Origin: Pseudoalteromonas xiamenensis
GTDB taxonomy: Bacteria > Pseudomonadota > Gammaproteobacteria > Enterobacterales > Alteromonadaceae
Length of the DNA stretch: 64,000 nucleotides
Assembly: GCF_030994125.1 (NCBI RefSeq)
Contig: NZ_CP099917.1
Span: forward strand, 1,178,001 to 1,242,000
Reading direction: 5' to 3'
Shown here: positions 62,489 to 64,000 of the stretch, one piece after another
How the letters are laid out: each line of letters starts with the position of its first letter
Numbering within the stretch: the stretch's first letter is position 1
The notes under the pieces: model-generated
The model's database searches: none
Told to the model about the DNA's origin: nothing
What the model saw: only the letters and a program-made list of their open reading frames with translations
Program-made: the position numbers and the translations under genes

Positions 62489-63365
62489 TCACCCTCTCGA
62501 TTTTATAGTGGCTACGTGTGAATTCATTTTGCACCGTGCAACCGCCCTGCTCACCGTCGAATAATGCACGCCAAATTCCTGCGCGATTTCGCTCATGGAA
62601 TATTGCCCGTCTAAATACGCTTTTGCCATACCCTGCTTTGGGTCGTTTTGGTACGTTTGTTTATAGTGGCTAAGTGGCAATGCACTCGCTCGCTTTTGCT
62701 TTTTCGGTACTTCGCTGAGTGTTAAATCAGCCTCGGCTTGTGCTGTTTTTAAGTGCAGCTCTACAAACTCGCTACTACCTAAAAACACCTGATTTTCTAA
62801 GTTCTGCCAAATATCAACGCCAAGGCCTTGTGCCACAAAGTCGCTGTAGTGCTTGATGGCGGTCTTTCGCGACTTGGCAAATAACAGCAGTAGCGCATCG
62901 GTTGCCAACCAATCGGGTGACTTTCGAAGACCGATAGCGTCTTGATAGCTGCTCCACGGCCACTCTACTGGCGAATCAACCATCCCTTTTGCCCGCACTG
63001 GATTAAGCACAATATAGCGGCATAACTCGAGCAAATAGCTGTCTTTATCGACCAAAATGCTTTTATAGCGCCCTTGAAATAGATGACCCACACGCTGGTA
63101 CTTACGATTAAACTGCTGGGTATAGACACCGTTTAGTTGCCGCATCCCTTTGGCCAGATTCGCGTCGGGCGTTTCGACGAATAAATGATAGTGATTGGTC
63201 GTTAAACAATGCGAATAGCTCACCCAGTTAAACCGCTCGCAGACGGATGTGAGCACTGCCTGAAAACGCACAAAATCGTCTTTACTGCGATAAATAGTTT
63301 GGCGTTCATTCCCTCGCGACGTGACACAGTGCCCCCGCTGATTGAAGTCGTAATGGTCGGCCCAT
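62489..63365 (-). pseudogene. RAYT copy E, 5' frameshifted
   Basis: The first codons (MGRPLRLQSAGAL, ATG at 63365) run into a 5-bp deletion in the ALYHVT region near 63330, after which the frame is shifted. The remaining 260 codons from about 63271 are open and include the HUH site (TTNHYHLFVE), the LCRYIVLNPVRA tyrosine and the C-terminal HTH. The 3' end differs: ARCKM continues for 11 more residues because the left terminal repeat is lost (no GGGGTCAGGTC). Without another start this copy should be inactive. Confidence 0.88.
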
Positions 63366-63384
63366 CAAAAGGCCCTAAAAAGAA

Positions 63385-63442
63385 AAAGGTTAACTAACTT
63401 TAGTCAACCTTTCGAACATTGCACAAAGCAAGACCTGACCCC
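63385..63442. repeat. 5' hairpin and right terminal repeat of copy E
   Basis: Hairpin AAAGGTTAACT/AGTCAACCTTT at 63385-63412; GCACAAAGCAAGACCTGACC begins at 63421 and the repeat ends at 63442. Sequence and spacing match copy B. Confidence 0.85.
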
Positions 63443-63479
63443 ATTGGTCCCGTTTGATGACCCCATTGGTCCCGTTTGA
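63436..63479. repeat. 22-bp tandem duplication at the IS110/RAYT junction
   Basis: A unit beginning TGACCCCATTGGTCCCGT occurs twice without gap (63436-63457, 63458-63479) between the right end of copy E and the IS110 fragment. Confidence 0.85.
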
Positions 63480-63561
63480 CTTGCTGCGCGTGTTCATCCC
63501 ATCCAATGACATGAAAGCTAGTCTTGCCTAAATCGATACCAAGAGTTTTTATATGAGTCAT
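63480..63561 (-). pseudogene. IS110-family transposase, N-terminal fragment
   Basis: ATG 63561 opens MTHIKTLGIDLGKTSFHVIG, then WDEHAQQ, which is the DEDD N-terminal motif of IS110/IS1111 transposases (LGIDLGKxxFHxxG). Homology ends at about 63480. The frame runs on through the 22-bp duplication and the RAYT end to a TAA at 63400, giving a 53-residue chimera that has no function I can assign. About 30 codons out of roughly 330 remain. Confidence 0.8.
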
Positions 63562-63604
63562 GGTTTGCCTCTCTATTTTTGTCTTCTCAACAACACCTTA
63601 GCAG

Positions 63605-63642
63605 GTGATATTGAGGCGAACCATTTCATTAGACCTGACCCC
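63605..63642. repeat. 38-bp perfect repeat, second copy
   Basis: Identical to 58499-58536. It lies 44 bp upstream of the IS110 fragment and ends in AGACCTGACCCC. Another solo CAAGACCTGACCCC follows at 63663-63676. Confidence 0.8.
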
Positions 63643-63699
63643 AAACACCTCTTTGGTTATTACAAGACCTGACCCCATTGGTTATTAGATTATTGATTA

Positions 63700-64000
63700 T
63701 TATTTACAAGCGCTTGGAACTCGACACGCACAACTTGACGGAGCATGGCAAGCGTGGTCATCGCCACAGCGAGCACCTATTTGATCGTCATAAAGCATCT
63801 CTGTTGGAAACTGACCAAAGTGCTTCTCATAGAGTTTTACTGTTTCGTTAAAAGTCTTCTGCAATTTATGATGGTCATCCTCACCAAAGATCCCAAAATA
63901 GGGGTAATGATGAATATAGAAACCGAAAACAGCTTCACAGTCTTTCATATAACTTTTGGTGTCAAGAATATGTTCATGCCAAAACTTATCAATCAGTTTA
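63700..64000 (-). CDS. Glycine-rich-domain-like protein, 3' part, runs off the window
   Basis: The open frame continues past the right edge: before the first Met (63948) it reads KLIDKFWHEHILDTKSY, then MKDCEAVFGFYIHHYPYFGI and YEKHFGQFP. The pattern WHxHILDT...DC...FGxxxHHxPYFG is one I associate with proteins annotated glycine-rich domain-containing (GRDP-like) in bacteria, where conserved His residues may bind metal. The C-terminus is cysteine-rich (ARCGDDHACHAPSSCACRVP). The function is unknown, and the true start is outside the window. Confidence 0.6.
   Translation of the reverse strand, partial: KLIDKFWHEHILDTKSYMKDCEAVFGFYIHHYPYFGIFGEDDHHKLQKTFNETVKLYEKHFGQFPTEMLYDDQIGARCGDDHACHAPSSCACRVPSACK

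Noticed and set aside
49726..63700. Genomic island as a prophage or integrative conjugative element
   Set aside because: No integrase, phage structural, relaxase or conjugation gene and no tRNA att site is present; the region is explained by RAYT and IS remnants around ordinary genes.

Overview
The window reads as a chromosomal segment of a marine gammaproteobacterium, most likely Alteromonadales and probably Pseudoalteromonas. This is inferred from moderate-to-low GC, the mix of MipA/DUF3019/two-component genes, a LodA/LodB-type quinone oxidase pair, GlyGly-CTERM and spondin-domain proteins, and RiPP precursors of a type I associate with that genus. No rRNA, tRNA, CRISPR array, prophage or integron was seen.

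Layout. 0-6.4 kb: small transporters (YdcZ and EamA types), a Crp/Fnr regulator, a PadR/permease-prefix pair and an ECF sigma factor with a membrane partner. 6.5-11.2 kb: an envelope module with a beta-lactamase-fold lipoprotein divergent from mipA-DUF3019-response regulator-histidine kinase; both signalling genes carry single-base homopolymer frameshifts. 11.3-16.9 kb: a chaperone-usher pilus locus (chaperone, usher, two-domain tip subunit, pilin) with a strong sigma-54 promoter before the pilin and a second, inverted pilin gene facing it. 17-24.9 kb: a lone VWA protein, a RiPP-like peptide, an HxlR/SnoaL pair, and a LodB-like flavoprotein after a giant catalase-LodA fusion. 24.9-30.7 kb: a chemoreceptor followed by a porin with an in-frame stop, and a PadR-HAAS-CPBP operon whose HAAS gene is frameshifted. 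31-49.5 kb: mostly housekeeping and envelope genes (rluA, thioredoxin-CcdA, peroxiredoxin/TetR, a CadC-like regulator with a propeller, esterase, trypsin-like protease, NYN protein, ppiC, solute-binding protein, M23 peptidase, branched-chain aminotransferase) and a second RiPP-like precursor.

49.7-63.7 kb is an accessory island built around a family of REP-associated tyrosine transposase (RAYT) elements. Five copies are recognisable and only one (57216-58067) is intact. Elements are bounded by inverted repeats with core GGGGTCAGGTCTTG, the intact gene's last codons and stop lie inside one terminal repeat, and every copy has a terminator-like hairpin between its outer repeat and its start codon. 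Solo repeats, an IS110 fragment and an Hsp20/IbpA C-terminal fragment lie between them. Two large secreted proteins and a spondin-spondin-response regulator-histidine kinase operon occupy the spaces.

The observations I rate highest are the RAYT/inverted-repeat family with its 5' hairpin, the catalase-LodA fusion, the two RiPP-like precursors without modifying enzymes nearby, the inverted pilin pair with a sigma-54 promoter, and four broken chromosomal genes (three homopolymer indels and one stop) that are either assembly errors or real decay.
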